NCBI RefSeq assembly: GCF_002105155.1
Contig: NW_019028980.1
Coordinates: forward strand, 930,001-994,000
DNA from: Lobosporangium transversale
Taxonomy: Eukaryota > Mortierellomycota > Mortierellomycetes > Mortierellales > Mortierellaceae
Length of the DNA: 64,000 nt
Direction: 5' to 3'
Part shown: positions 35,564 through 51,613 of the stretch, piece by piece
Layout of the letters: the number at the start of each line of letters is the position of its first letter
Position numbering within the stretch: position 1 is the stretch's first letter
Notes under the pieces: generated by a model
Told to the model about the DNA's origin: nothing
Databases searched by the model: none
What the model saw: the letters and a program-made list of their open reading frames with translations, nothing else
Made by a program: the position numbers and the translations under genes

Positions 35564-36764
35564 TTACCTCATCACGCTTGATCAAAGGAGAATCGGTGGA
35601 TCCAAGAGGAGAGTAGGCTGTGTTGTGGATACCCTTGGATTGGCAGAACTCTAGGAGCTCCCACTGTGGGTTCTCGGGATGGAGCTCAACCTGGTTAACT
35701 GCAGGGATGATCTTTGCTGAGCTCAACAGCTTGCTAAGGTTCGCCACTGTGAAATTGGAGACACCAATAGCTTTGGTCTTGCCAGTGGCAATAAGGTCCT
35801 CCATAGCCTTATAGGTCTCGGTAAAATCAACACCCTCTCTGATAGCCTTGCCATTTTCATCCCTCGGAATTCCAGAATGACCAGACTTGAAATCAATGGG
35901 CCAGTGCTAATAAAAAGATCAAAAAATAATTATTACATAACAACGTCAGTTTTGCTTAGAAGCTTTTCTCTTTTTTTTTTTTTTTTTTTTTTCTTTGAAA
36001 TGATTGTGTCAGAATCTTACCATCAAGTACAAATCGACGTAATCCAAACCGAGGTTCTTAAGGGAAGTTTCAAGCGCAGGCAAGACATCCTCAGGACGAT
36101 GGGAGGTGTTCCATAACTTGGTGGTAATAAAGAGCTGCTCGCGAGGGATGCCAGATTCCTTGATGGCCTCTCCAATCTCCTTCTCGTTACCATAGATAGA
36201 AGCGGTATCGATATGACGGTATCCAACTTCCAGAGCCTTCTTTACAGCCTTCTTGACTTCATTGGCCTTGCTCTGCCAAGTTCCCAAACTGAAATAATCG
36301 AATTTAAGAATAAAAAAATAAAATAAAATAAAATAATCAGCATTCCTTCGCTTTGTAAATATGTTTTCGTTTCTTTAAAAACAAAACAGCATGCAGCTCT
36401 GCCAAAAAGCAAGCAAGGGGGGGGGGGGGAGAGAGAGAGAGGAGAGGAAGGGGGATCGTCAATGCATGGCATGCATGACATGATCAATTGATCCGTGGCA
36501 CGCACGTTGTTTCAAGAGTCGACAGACAAGAGTTGCTAAAATGTTGATTATTATTATTGTGATGTGTGGGAAATATTTTTCATTTTCTCTTTGTCCGGGC
36601 CCAGGTTCTCTCTTCCTCTCCCACTTTCCTTTGGGTATATGCGATCCATGCAGTGACAAAAGTAGCATGATCTTTTTTTTTTTTGCATTGGTCTGTGCAA
36701 GAACTTACCCAACCAAAGGGATAGTAGCGCCGGTGTTCAACTTTGCAGTTCTTCCAAGAGACAT
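35176..36764 (-). CDS. aldo-keto reductase, copy 2, 302 aa
   Basis: Exons in reading order: 36764-36709, 36288-36021, 35906-35568 and 35421-35176. The protein starts [20 protein letters not shown] and carries [14 protein letters not shown] (Asp, Tyr), [11 protein letters not shown] (Lys), LYLMHWP (His), [13 protein letters not shown] and [15 protein letters not shown]. It differs from copy 1 near the active site (TASIYGN versus TAWFYGN, Trp to Ser) and in the C-terminal loop, which sets substrate specificity in this family, so the two copies probably differ in substrate. A T21-A25 palindrome sits in the intron beside the donor of exon 3. The first intron is long (420 nt). Confidence 0.93.
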
Positions 36765-37937
36765 GATGTATAATGTAAATATGTAGTTCTGTTATGAAAG
36801 TATGGATCAAGAGAAAAATGAATATGTACAAAAGGCGAATGACAGAATATGAAAAGAAAAAGCGAATGGAAAGGAAGAAAAAGGTGATGGTCTATTTATT
36901 ATTTATACTTGGGTAAATTCAAAGGTTTAGGAAAAATCTTTACGCCAAACCAATTCCTATTGGCTGCTGAACTCTAATTGACAGAAGGAGATGGAAAGAA
37001 AAAAAAAAAAAAAAAAACGGTTGATTTGTCACGCCTAGTGATACACATATTTATACATGAATAGCATGAATATGAGCAGCGTTTGTCCATGAATATGTAT
37101 ATGTACGTGCACATGCTCAAGTACACGAATGTCTTCCTTGTGTACTCGTCACACCATCAAATAAAAAGATGCTCACTTTCATCATGATCGCGTCTTTTTT
37201 TTTTTTTAGCCTAGTGAAATCTCCGTCGTTATCTTCTTCAGAACGTACAGATATCGGTCATGTTTATAGAGCTCGTCATCAAATAAGATTAACAAATTAG
37301 TAAAATGGATTTATATATATTTTTACATCTCCATTTGAAACTCCAATGGATGTTTGGAACAACATGAATAAACTACATCTGCTCTACACATATTTTAAAG
37401 CCTGTCTTATCTCAGCTTAAATGGGTATTTTATTTTTTATTATTGATATTGGCGTATCAGCAAAGACATGTGTGTGGAGAATGTTGAACTAGCCACCATG
37501 TGTTAAGTGATAATATCGTGTTTAAATTTAGCAAGATAATCCTTCATGACATAACGACCATTCGGATATCATACAGGTCGCTAAAAAGAGATAACGACAA
37601 TACGAGTCCAGACGACTTGTCAGTCTTATCCTTTATTACATGGTTTTTTTTTATCTTTCCCAAGGAATATGATAAATTGGTTATCGTTTGAAGGGTCTTG
37701 TGTGGGTGGTGGATATGGTCATTCAAAATTCATTGAAAAACAAAGATAACAATGCTGGTGCTTTTTTTTTTATATTTTTTTCCAACATGAGTAGAACAAT
37801 GCCATCCAAAATTTGTTTCCTTGGGTATAGAGAATATTGATTTTGTCCATGAACCTGCCAAAAAGGACATTTCAGTTCCGCTGAGATGTTCCGAATCCTT
37901 TTTTTTTTTTTTTTTTCCCTTTTTAAGATGGGTTCAT
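36765..37937. other. intergenic, no gene seen
   Basis: Promoter side of aldo-keto reductase copy 2, including CCAAT/ATTGG motifs near 36950. The rest is AT-rich with no recognisable RNA or coding sequence. Confidence 0.4.
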
Positions 37938-38601
37938 TCAAGTGCTGGTTGTGTTGGTTAATGACGAAGGAGACCCAACAGAGTAGTGTGGCGTTTCGCT
38001 GGAAGAGATCACTCCTGCAGTTGCTATTGTTGCTATTGAGGTAGGTGTTTGTTCTGGTGATTGATAAGCCCAATAGTGGCTTTGCCTATGTGTATCTGCG
38101 TGGTATGATGGTGGTGGTTGCTGTGGCATAGCTATCTCCAACTCATCAATGGTTGGATTAGGAACTACAACAATGACCGAGCCTGTAGGAGATACTGCTC
38201 TGCGTGGTATTGCCTGTGATCCTTCTTCCCCTTGAGTATCCTCATATTGAGATGGTATCTCATCCTCATAGACACATCGAGGATCATGTTGATGGTCGAT
38301 ATAAATGGGAGGCAAGTTTTTCTCTAAAAAAAAAAAAAAGAATCAAGTATGACAGTCAGATTTTTTTTTTTTCTTTTTTTTTGTTTCAATTATTTTAATG
38401 AGACATGTGAGAAATAACCACAAAGGATTCTTGTAAATTACCAATAGCCTCCTGTCTTCTTTGGTGTGCTTCATGCTCGTATTCGTGCCATACTTTCATC
38501 TCCTTGCGGATCTTTCGATAAATGAAGAAATATCCAAAGGTTCCAAAGAGTCCCAGTAGAGCCACAAGAGCCGAGATATAGATTGCAGCCTGGCCTGGCA
38601 T
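37938..38601 (-). CDS. small single-pass membrane protein with Pro-rich tail, 181 aa
   Basis: Exons 38601-38442 and 38323-37938, phase 1 (GTAATT...TTTTAG). Residues 1-28 form one hydrophobic helix close to the N-terminus (AAIYISALVALLGLFGTFGYFF), followed by YRKIRKEMKVWHEYEHEAHQRRQEA, a basic and amphipathic stretch. The tail is acidic and then Pro/Ser-rich with PPIY and PPPSY motifs that resemble WW-domain/Nedd4-type ubiquitin-ligase binding sites. Topology is probably a signal anchor with the tail in the cytosol (positive-inside rule). No family recognised. A regulatory or adaptor role at a membrane is a guess from the PY-like motifs. Confidence 0.72.
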
Positions 38602-39824
38602 TTTGATGTTGTCCTTGGCAATGAATCAGAGGTATTAAAAAAATTAAAAAGTTGATGGTATAGAGCTGATAATGAGAATGTGAAAAGGATTGATGGTTTG
38701 TTCACCCCTCCTTGTATTTATACAGATATGGACTTTTTTTTTTTTTTTTCTTTTTCTTTTTCTTTATTCCCTATCTCATCCTTCTCTTTCTCATGGCACC
38801 CATTGATCCGGCTTACTTTCGTTTTTAAGGACCGTAAGGGGGGAGAAAGGGCTGTATGGTTTTTTATTTCTAGACCGTCATAATGGCCAATGACCATAAT
38901 GTGGTCCAATAAAACAAGCTTAAAGTTCCGAGGTAGCGGATTTTTAGAGCAAAGGTCTTATCAGGACAGGGTGGCAGGGTCCATCTTCGTCCTCAAACGC
39001 AAGGAGAATTTGTAGTTCCGCAATCATTGAACTCTTCTTGGACTCTATCATCGGCAATTGAATGTAAAGTTGACAAACCAACTGCTTATCATCTTGACTT
39101 CTGAATATTTCCAATAAATTCTATCATTAATGAAAAATAGCAACAATACTTTATAAGTATTACAAATACATATAAATATATATGATCCATATACAGACAG
39201 CAGGCAATCCAAATAATTAAGACAGGAGTACTAACTCTACTGCGACGCACAACACTGCCACAATTAGTGGCCCACAGCAGTCCACAGCAGTTTTTTGTAA
39301 TCTTGGCAAAAAAAAATAAAATATGGGAAAAAATGGTGGCAAATGCAATCATTTTATTCTAGACCTTTTTCAGTATTCCAAACAATCGATCGAGGGCTCC
39401 TCTAAAACTGTCACAACCCGCTGCGGCGCAAACATGACAGCTCTTACTGTTCCTGCCAGGAAAATTCTCTCAGAAGCTTTCCTTTTCGTTGCCTCCTCCT
39501 CCTGCAGCCTACATTCATATTCATTCCTGAAACCTTTCCTTCTCTCCCCTCACTCTCACTCTCTCTCTCTGCTCATTTCATCCTTTCCTCGGAATTCCAC
39601 AATGAGATTGGCATCTTCACGTTGCTACCCCAAAGTTTGCTTCAAAAAGGAAAAAAAAAAAAAAAAACCAAACTCAATTGAAATGTGTTACTGAGTGCCG
39701 ATCACAAAGTTGATACATGTGTTTTATTCTGATGCGCACCTTTTCATTCATTTATGGTACATTTATCGCTTTAACGCCTAATTAAGGGACTTTATAATGT
39801 TTATAAAAAACATTCCAATTAATG

Positions 39825-39856
<32 letters not shown>

Positions 39857-41295
39857 AAAAAGAAAAATTTATTTAATTTATTATGTTTTAGGTAAGCTAA
39901 TATGTTCTCTTCTCGTGCCGATAAAAAAAAAAAAAAAAACTTCAGCCTTCAAAGCACCTTTTCTGCTGCGACTTTTTCTTAAATCTTGATGCTATGTCAA
40001 CCCAGAAAAAACGCGGCGCTTTTTTTTTTTTTTTTTTTTTCTTTCTTTCTTAGACCATTATGCTCCATGTTTAATATTCATTCCCTCATGGTTTAAAACG
40101 ATCCTTCCGATGCAATCTTGGTCTAGCTAGCATGCCGCAGACCATTTTTGAAAACTCAACCCCGGACTTTGGTTTTCATTATTATTTTTATTATTTCCAC
40201 TTTATTTATTTAATTTTTTTTATTGTAATGGCTATATGTAGTATGTATGCATCCAATTGCAAGTGAGGGACACAATGAGACCAAATTGCACAACTCTTTT
40301 TATTTCTCCCCCCAAACAATTAAAATATACCGTGCGCAATGTCATTATCTCCCAGAAGAGAATCTTTGGCGTTGCATGGGAACCCACTTCCAATGCATCT
40401 TCACGCTAGGATCTTATTCTTTTTTTTTTTTTTTTTTTTTTTACGCGTGGGTGCATGCATTACACTCTTTTTTAGTTTCTTTTTTCTTCTTTCTTGCAAA
40501 AAAATGATGTTTAGCTTTCTAACGTCGACCTTTTTTTTTTTTTAGTTATGTAGAAAAGGACAATGATTGTGTATACTAGACGTAACAAACATCAGTGCAT
40601 GTGCTTGGCTTTTTTTTTTTTTTGAAAAGAAAAAAAAAAAAAAAGCAAAGGAAACATGTGAGCATTCATTTGTTCCGCCTTTCTTTTTTTACCTTTTCCT
40701 TCTCCATGTTATATAATATGCCACAAGATAGAAATTTTTATTCTTTGTAATTATCGGTAGATGAATCCAGTGGCCAAGGAAGGATAACTTGAGTTGTTCG
40801 CTCCAGGCCCATAATTGAGCAGGATCACACACCTTTATATTTGTTATATATATTTATGAACTATGGGGACACAAAATAAATATTACAACAGTTGTGTCCT
40901 TCTGCTTGCTTTTAGTCTTACCTTACTCATGACGGCAAAGGAATGGGGGGAGGGAGGAGAGGTTGATCGAGCGAAAAACAAATGTGTAAATGTGTACAAA
41001 GAAAAGAATGGACATGTGTCCCGAGGAAAGAAAAAAAAGGTGAGTAGAAACATAATGCATCATCGCCACCACAAACAGGCCTACACACATGCACATACAA
41101 CACGCCTGCGCTTTTTTATCCCCCTCATCCTCCTCCCTAATTTTATTCATCCCTGCATTTCTATTGACCAGCAAGGTAAACATGCTCGATCCTCTTTCCT
41201 CCAATTCACGATCGAACATCTTTATTTTACCATATTCTACTATATTTTATCTTTTTATTATATTTTATTTTATTTTATTTTATTTATTTATTTGT

Positions 41296-41327
<32 letters not shown>

Positions 41328-41698
41328 TTTTTTTTGCATAAACCAAGATATAAAAGTGTTTAAATTGAACCGTTAATAACTCGTTACCATGTTGTCATGA
41401 CCTCTTCTTTTCTTTTTTCCTTCTTTTTCCCCTTTTCAATTTCCTAGAAGGAGGGTTTTTTTTTTTTTTTTTTTTTGTTCTTTCATTTCTTCCATTCTTG
41501 TATTTAATTTCTTTTTTTTCATCTTTTGCCTCACCATTGTAAATAAGTTACTTGTCATTTTTTGTATATTCACTCTTTTTCATGATCTTAATTTGCTCTT
41601 TCCTCTTCAATCTACCTTCTTTTTTGTGTTTGTTTAAAGCGTAACCTTTTCGGCTGTCGTTGTCATTCTTTTATTCCTTCGCTCACTTTCTCTTTATA
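38602..41698. other. 3.1-kb intergenic region, no gene seen
   Basis: AT-rich with many homopolymer runs (for example about 39824-39855, 40021-40040, 40422-40441, 41310-41335) and an A/T-rich TTTTA repeat at about 41255-41290. Short open frames lack any conserved feature. The right end should hold the promoter of the 977-aa gene. Confidence 0.4.
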
Positions 41699-42185
41699 AT
41701 GTCTGAAAACAAACCCACAGCCACATCTACTACATCGCGCAGAAGAGCCATTACCACTATCGAGACCAGTTCAACTGGCTCTCCTAATCAAGTTCATGAT
41801 TATGCTCCCTACCATACCCATCATCAACAACGTCAATACCACTCAGACATTCATTCTGCAGATGACCTCGCCCATCCATCCTCGCCGCCTACAAATGAAC
41901 GTCCTTATAGACGGAAAAAGCGTATTTCTGCCACATTTGGAGGCCCAGGATCAGTCTCTGGATCAACCTCCGGATCTGGGTCTTCAGATTCAACATTCAC
42001 ACTCACTTCACCGTCTTCACCATTAACACCTTTATTCGAGACTTTAATACAATCGCCACTGCCATTATCACCTGAGTCTCCTAATGATCAACTCCCTTCT
42101 CAACATCCCTTTGACCTTCATCCACTTAACTCTGATTCATTGTCTTCACGCGCACCTCGACCGCAGCAGCAGCAGCAGCAGCGGC

Positions 42186-42220
<35 letters not shown>

Positions 42221-44632
42221 AAACAACATGTGGAAACCAATCTACAAAATACTTCTTTAGCATTATCGGCCGACAGCCCACTTTCCACTCCTAGTCCTCT
42301 AGAAAGCGGCACATTCGGCATATACCCCCTCCCAATGCCCTCAACCGTCCGAAATAGCCAACATGAGCAGCAAGAGTCGGCGCCATTATCGTCTGAAGAA
42401 ACAGCTACCTTGCCTTCTCCAGCTTACAACAACAACAACAATAATCCATCCACAGCTTCCCCAAGCCATAGAACTCGATTTACATTTGGCTACGATGATT
42501 CAATGGTCCAGGATGCTCTAAAGCTCCTTCCATCCCATTCGCCTGCAATTGCACATGAAAATGATGAAAGCGCCCTTAATGTGGTTGATGCGATCGACAA
42601 GGACGACAGTGATAATAACGATAGCAATAATCACAGGGACATCAGTGGTAGCGGTATCGGTAGCCATAGCTATAGCCTTAGCCATGGCTATAGCCGTAAC
42701 CGTACCCGTAGCCATAGTCATAGCCTTAGCCATAGCCATAGCCACAACCTTAGTCATAGCCGTAATCGCAATCGTAGCTGCAGTAGCAGTGGCGTTATTA
42801 TCAAATCAACTGACAATCGATACCATACAGACATGCCATTATCACCATTACCTCTTTCATCCCCAGTTCATACGCCACGCATCCATTCCACATTCTCCAA
42901 GCACCCTGTTTCTGCCACCACGGCTGATACTGGGCATCACCATCACTTCTTCCCTCCTCATATCATGCCCTGGAAACGTCAATCATTTACAGCACCAGAT
43001 TCATTCACCACAGCCATCACTGGAAACTTAGATACGAATGTTGGTGCAAAAGCAGAAGTAAAAGCAAGTGCAAATGCAAGTACAAGTGAAGGTGTATCAC
43101 CAGCCTTTGGAGGCATCCAATCTGGCAGTAGTAGCGAAGGTAGTGGAAGTCGAAGTAATCAGTCACGTCACCATCCTCGCAGACAAACCGTAGGCGGCGA
43201 TGGCCAAGGAAGCTCATCAACAGTTTTTGGAGCCAAAGATTCAACTTTCAATCCAAGTACACCAATAATAGAAGTGCTATCGCCACAGCGGAGTCGTTCA
43301 CGAACAAGAAGGCGTTTGTCACTGTTCATGAACATGCTTCTCCCCACAATCCCTTCGTCGTCGTCAATAACATTGCCACCCATAACTGCTACCACTGCTA
43401 CTACCACTGCTGCTTCTGCTGCTGCTTCCGCTGCTCCTACCACTACTGCCACCCAATTATCTCAGAAACCTCTTCCACCTGTCCCCATCTCTTTTTCTTC
43501 CTCGTCATATTCGCCTCAAACGGCACCGATAGCCCTTACGGACGTGACCAAGCTCACGTCACCTGCTATTGTTTCTACATATCAGGCAATGGATTCGTCT
43601 ATGTTAGCTGCTCTTGGCTCTGGTCCCTACACTGCTCCTACCACCACGTCAGGCACGGGCAGCAAAAAACGACAACCGTTTTCTTTGACTATCACTCAAA
43701 CCAACAAAAGCAATAGCAGCAACAGCGATAATAATAACGATCATGGTAACCATAATGACAGCACCATTATTACCAGTAACAGCGATAACAACAGTGTCTC
43801 TAAATCGCCGATCCCTATACCACCAATAAAGCGTTCCAAGTCTCTCCGCTTGAAGGATTTGATCAGTATGTCCACAAATAGAGGATCAGTATCAAAGCCA
43901 ACAGCGACGCCAACCCCCGCACCGGCGCCGGCAGTGGCATCGGCACCGACACCAGTGCCAACATCAATACTGGTGCCAGCATCGGAACCTCAATCTACGG
44001 GATTACTCCAAACAAACCCGCTTCAAACCCAGCCACCCCTACTCATGGATAATCCCAGTGATCGCGTTCCTCCTCCTCACCAATACGGCTTGTCGCATCA
44101 ATACCAGCCTCAGCAGCATATACCCACTTCTTTTTCTTCTTCTTCCTCGTCTACTGGCCCAACACCCACTTCCCTATCTGGCGTTTCAAATGCAACTGTG
44201 GCTGCTTCAGGTTCAGGATTTTATACCGGAAGTCAAAGCAGTGCTTCGCGACCATCTCAGGAGCCATTAATCATCTCTTCATTACAACCAGAAAATCAAC
44301 CATCAAGTCTAGTGAGCCAAACATTCTATAACAACAACAACAACAACATTAGCGTTAACAATGGTAGCAGCAATAACAGTAGCAGTAGCAGTAGCAATAG
44401 CAGCTGCAGTAGTAGTAAGATGCGAGCACAGACAACGGATGACCTACAGAGTAGTAATGAAGGACCTAAAGCGACTAAAAAAGCAAACAAAGGCAAAAAG
44501 CAGCAGAAGGAAAAGATCTCGAAGAAGGATAAGAAAAAGGATAAGAAAGCGGAGGGGGAGGGGGACCACGATAGCCAGAAGAAGAACAAATGTATCTCAT
44601 TCTCCATATTTCGTTCATTTTTCAAAAAATAA
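41699..44632 (+). CDS. 977-aa low-complexity orphan protein, single exon
   Basis: Uninterrupted frame from ATG 41699 (MSENKPTATSTTSRRRAITT). Features in order: a basic YRRKKRISATFGGPGS segment near residue 75, which resembles a short conserved motif in the 992-aa gene (RRRAKFVFGGD); polyQ near 160; a degenerate Ser-His/Tyr-Ser repeat around 330-365 (SHSHS, SRNRNRS); an RSRTRRRLSLFMNMLLP segment; Ala/Thr and Pro/Ala repeats (PTPAPAPAVASAPTPVP); a RSKSLRLKDLISMS segment; and a Lys-rich tail ending NKCISFSIFRSFFKK. The basic-hydrophobic C-terminus could bind membranes. No known domain; function unknown. Confidence 0.75.
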
Positions 44633-45243
44633 AAGAATTCACATAGAGAGTAATAGAGTAAAAAAAAACACACACACACACACACAGAATACACTTGTAT
44701 TATATATAAATAAAGGGCAATTTCTCTTGTCCTTAGGTTATTTTGCATAGTAACTGCGCTAGCGGGATCAATTCTACGTGATTATCCTCTTTTTTTTTTG
44801 AGTGGGGGAGCCATAATGCGTTTGAAGGAAGAAGAAGTTCCAACTAAAGTCGCAGACCTTTGCGACATTAAGTTTTACTTGACTTGATGTTGTTGGCTTG
44901 GTAGCCAATCAGCCAATCAGCATCGATCATTCAAAGATGCGTTCTCAAAACAGTGGCCTTTACTGTAATATCGCTTTATTTCCCGTTCGAGAATCAAAAA
45001 AAAAAAAAAAAAAAAAAAAAACCCCAATTACGGTTGTCTCCGATCTACATCTTTCTTTTCCATGTGAAAAGGAAACAAAAACTACGAGAGAAGATAGAAA
45101 AGAGTGGGGTAGTAAAAGGTTGCTGGTTCGGATAATGAACAAAAGACGTCTTTTGTCGTCTTCGTAAACCAAAATGTGCATGCAACGACAGAACAACGCC
45201 TCACTCTTTCGATAAATAGAGACTTTAAAGTCTAAGTCGTTAT

Positions 45244-45280
<37 letters not shown>

Positions 45281-45284
45281 TTAT
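44633..45284. other. intergenic
   Basis: Contains tandem CCAAT boxes (GCCAATCAGCCAATCAG at about 44904-44920) with no gene recognised next to them, and A/T runs near 44997-45020 and 45246-45278. Left border of the gene-poor island. Confidence 0.4.
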
Positions 45285-46200
45285 TTATTTTATACAGAAG
45301 TAAACCAATGTATAGTCAAAACAGGGACATGTTATCCATTGCTTGTTTGCTTGTTGAAAGGCTTTTGGCGCGTTGACTAACCCAAGGGGCATCACCTCGA
45401 ATCCGTATAGTCCCTGCGCTAGTATTCCAAAAACTCTTTTCTTCTGGTCTCTCCTGTCCATTGGAATTTGCCAGTATTCTTTTAGCGCATCCGAGGCAGA
45501 GAGCACAAAAATACAAGGGAGGTGGTCCAAAAGATCATCAATACATCAATACGAAGGAGAGGATAGGTGTCCTTCCTGCTGACTTTATTCAGAGCCCTGT
45601 AGTCCACGCAAATGTGTAACCCTCCATCCTTCTTCTGAATTGGAAGAACAGATGCACGCCCTGGGCTCTGACTAGGCGCAACAATGGCGGCTTCTCGCAT
45701 TTGTTTCATTTCCTCGAGTGAGGCGTCTCTATGGACCTTAAGTACCCTGTATGACTTGAAATGGACCGTGGGCGATCACTAAAGTCGTTGGCATGCGTCA
45801 CGCTCGATTGGATTTTGTCTTGTAGTTCTACGATATCGACAGCGAAACTGTCTTCATTGGTTGTCATCATGCTCTGAAAGTCTTCGCTTTCATGTGGTGC
45901 TAGCGGATATTCATCTTCTTTTGAGAGTGCCTTGTTACTTCAGCCGCGACGGAGTTAACCTCATCCATATTAGCGATAGCGATGTAGCAAATCCTCTCAG
46001 CCTCTTCAAAGTCGTCCTAATCGCCATCGTCAGGTCGTTATAATCAGTGGCGTCGGAACCTATCTCGTCGGTAACACCTAGGTCCGTTAAGTATCAGTCT
46101 TCGTGACTGGTCTTCATGGGCACTTCACACTGGTACTCGTCTACTTCGAGCTTGAGCAGATTATCCCTGATGTTCAAGTCCTTCAAAATAAAGTTCATGC
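45285..46200 (-). pseudogene. decayed Ty3/gypsy retrotransposon pol (reverse transcriptase) fragment
   Basis: On the - strand, 45709-45482 reads ...VLPIQKKDGGLHICVDYRA then LNKVSRKDTYPLLRID, the RT fingers of Ty3/gypsy elements. After a frame change caused by a short duplicated GATGTATTGATGAT segment, 45530-45285 reads LKEYWQIPMDRRDQKKRVFG then YGFEVMPLGLVNAPKAFQQA, the next RT block. The following YxDD catalytic segment is unrecognisable (FDYTLVYF). Upstream to about 46200 broken frames such as ILKDLNIRDNLLKLEVDEYQ suggest the region before RT. There is no intact integrase, RNase H or LTR. It is a truncated, frameshifted relic. Confidence 0.75.
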
Positions 46201-47944
46201 TAATTTTTTAAGTGGCTCTAGCACGCAATTTATCCTGGCAAATTTGCCAATACATTTATATATATGCTAAGGTAGGCTCATCATGTGCACTTACACCGTG
46301 CTGAAAGGCAAATGTGGCTTGCTCCTGCCTGCAGACAGGCTGGGGACCACTTTAGGAGGCCAGTGATTTAGGTGTGTGCGTTAGAATTATATGTGAAAAT
46401 TGTCTAGAAAGTGTGGGCGAAATGCAACCTTGTCAATGATGTTATTCTTTCAGAGATAGAATCTCTGACACAATTAGATGATCCCAGTATTTATAAATAG
46501 AACTACTTCCTGTCTCACTTTACTCTTTTACATGCTTTTGAACGCAAAATATTTATACTGAGAGCTAGTATATATGACATCTTTGCTCTAAAGATATAGA
46601 TGTCGCCTAGCTCCGTGGGATTATATTTACTATAACTTTAACCGTTTTGGCCTTGGATTCGTTGACGTCACTGGTAGACAGTTTAGCCAGATGCTAGAAA
46701 CGACAACTATACTATAGAAAGAGTATGTCATCCAAGCACCGCGTGCGCTGGAGAATGGACAAAGGCTGGGTTGAGGATAGGCAGAGTTTAGGTAATAAGT
46801 AAGAACTCTATCTCAGCAATTACAAGGCGCGAATCCAAGCAGTGATACAAACCCCCATAAATCGAGCAGTGCCCGATTAACCAAGCAGCATTGAGAGTGG
46901 TCCATTGGGAGTGTGAAGTGACCTGTTGTTGGACCATCTGAATCTCAATCAGCAAATACACCATGTATTTATATTTTATGTGCAATACTGCTGCGGCTGG
47001 TGACGAACCTAATGCTAAGGTACGCTTCTCATTGTGACTTTGTGTTAGCTGGACTTAAGGCACCGGATCGAATATCAAAATATCCGGGTCTTAGGAGCTT
47101 TACAAAGGAAGCCAGAATAACACCAGATCGAGGGGCAGGAGATAAGGTACGATTCAACACGGCGACGTGGGCGTTGACCCCACTAAAGGTATTAATGGAA
47201 ATAGAAGGACGCAGTTGGAACAGTGTGTGAAGTGACAGGAACGGAAGCTCAGAAAAATAAATGGAGAAAAAAAAATGGGTGGGTTTGTCAGACTATCTGC
47301 AGATCACTATGTAGTAGGAGGAGCAGTTTATCATAATCTTCACCTCTCCCGACCTTGTGAATCAAACAACATTTCATGAACTCTTAGCCAACATGCCTGT
47401 CTCTGCAAGAATCACCAAGGAAGGACAAGAGTCACTCAGGTTAAAAATTTCACCAGAAGAAACCCCATCTTTCCTCTGAGTTTTATCACCTTAACCAAGG
47501 AAGCAAAGTCCATGGTTGCATTGATTCGGTGGCTGATTTTAAAATATTTGGCCTCCAATGCGTTCAAGACTTTATGAATTCCTAAAAGATCGTTAAATTC
47601 ATTTTCCCTCTGAGAACATCTTGTTCATGAGCCCCAAGGGTTGAACTTGGGGAACAACTCTTCGTCCAGGTAAACCACTGGCGAATGAGCAAAGTGAATA
47701 GTTAGCTCTGTCGATAGCACAGTGACTGTACAAAGTCATACGATATTTCGAACGTTGTATTAAAAAAATTGCTACTTTTTTTTTTTTTTTTTATTCAACT
47801 TTTACAAAGGTCTCCCATTTATAATGGTGGAGGTCAATAGCATTCTATATCGGCGGAAGCTGTTCTTCATGATGAAGCCGGCACTGGATCTCCGTGTTAT
47901 CAATGGAATGCAAAACCAAAGGTGTTTCGATTTGCTTGTCCCTG

Positions 47945-47975
<31 letters not shown>

Positions 47976-48127
47976 GTAGCATCAATACTAATAATTCAAT
48001 AACATTACAGCCTATAGATGGGACGAATGGAGATTTATGTAATGGGCTTGGAGTATGAAGTAATGCATATGCTCAAGTTGTTGAGGGTTGAATATCCTGT
48101 TGACTGTTTGTGTAGGTGTCTATTTCA

Positions 48128-48174
<47 letters not shown>

Positions 48175-48873
48175 TAAAAATAATGTGGCACACTTACACC
48201 TTGTTAATCGTCTTGCTCCATTCCTTTGACGTAATCCTAGTCAATTTGTTAGAACGTGGTGGATGTTGTTCAATCGCGACGTCAAGATTCCTATCAAAGT
48301 AGAAAGATGTGAAATAAAGAAACCTTTTTGTTAGTATTTAAGTGATATTCAACTACCCCGGGATGACTATATGATGCTCATCTCCCTCAAGACCAAATTG
48401 TGCCCATTGTGGAGCATAGAAAATGGATTTGAACTTGTAGCGTGCCATTATTAGTACTTGGGAGGATATCTGTCAAAGAGTGGTGGAAGGTGTCAAAAAC
48501 TATCTCGCTCCAAGGGACATTTGACCAATTGGGATGATGGTGTTGAGTGAGACAGATGGGAGAGCAAGGTGAAGTGGTAGGGATGAAGGGGTTGAGCAGC
48601 AAAGGTGCCTTTATTGAGTAATCGAGGAGAAGCAATTATTAGCAGGAATCAAATATAAGCGAGAGCTAGGCTACATTACTAGCTGCGCCAGGGTCCCGGC
48701 ATCAGTATATCTCTAGCAAAGATAGTGGAAATGGCCTAATGAATTGATGAGAAAGGCCAAAAAAAAAAAAAAAAAAAAAAAAAAGACTTTATTAGGCAAA
48801 TTTGTCATTACGGATTTAGTTATAATTTATTGCCATTATAAAACACTTCCAATCTTGGTTTTTACATGCTAGA
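46201..48873. other. gene-poor island, probably old repeats
   Basis: No gene recognised. Sequence composition is less AT-biased than elsewhere and short broken frames occur on both strands, consistent with decayed transposon sequence next to the reverse-transcriptase relic. T/A homopolymer pairs lie at 48130-48174 and T runs near 47776 and 47946. No LTR pair or terminal inverted repeat could be identified by eye. Confidence 0.35.

Positions 48874-51613
<2,740 letters not shown>

Noticed and set aside
47000-47230. 76-codon frame MTNLMLRYASHCDFVLAGLK...
   Set aside because: No family resemblance; it lies in the repeat island and is probably a chance frame in decayed sequence.
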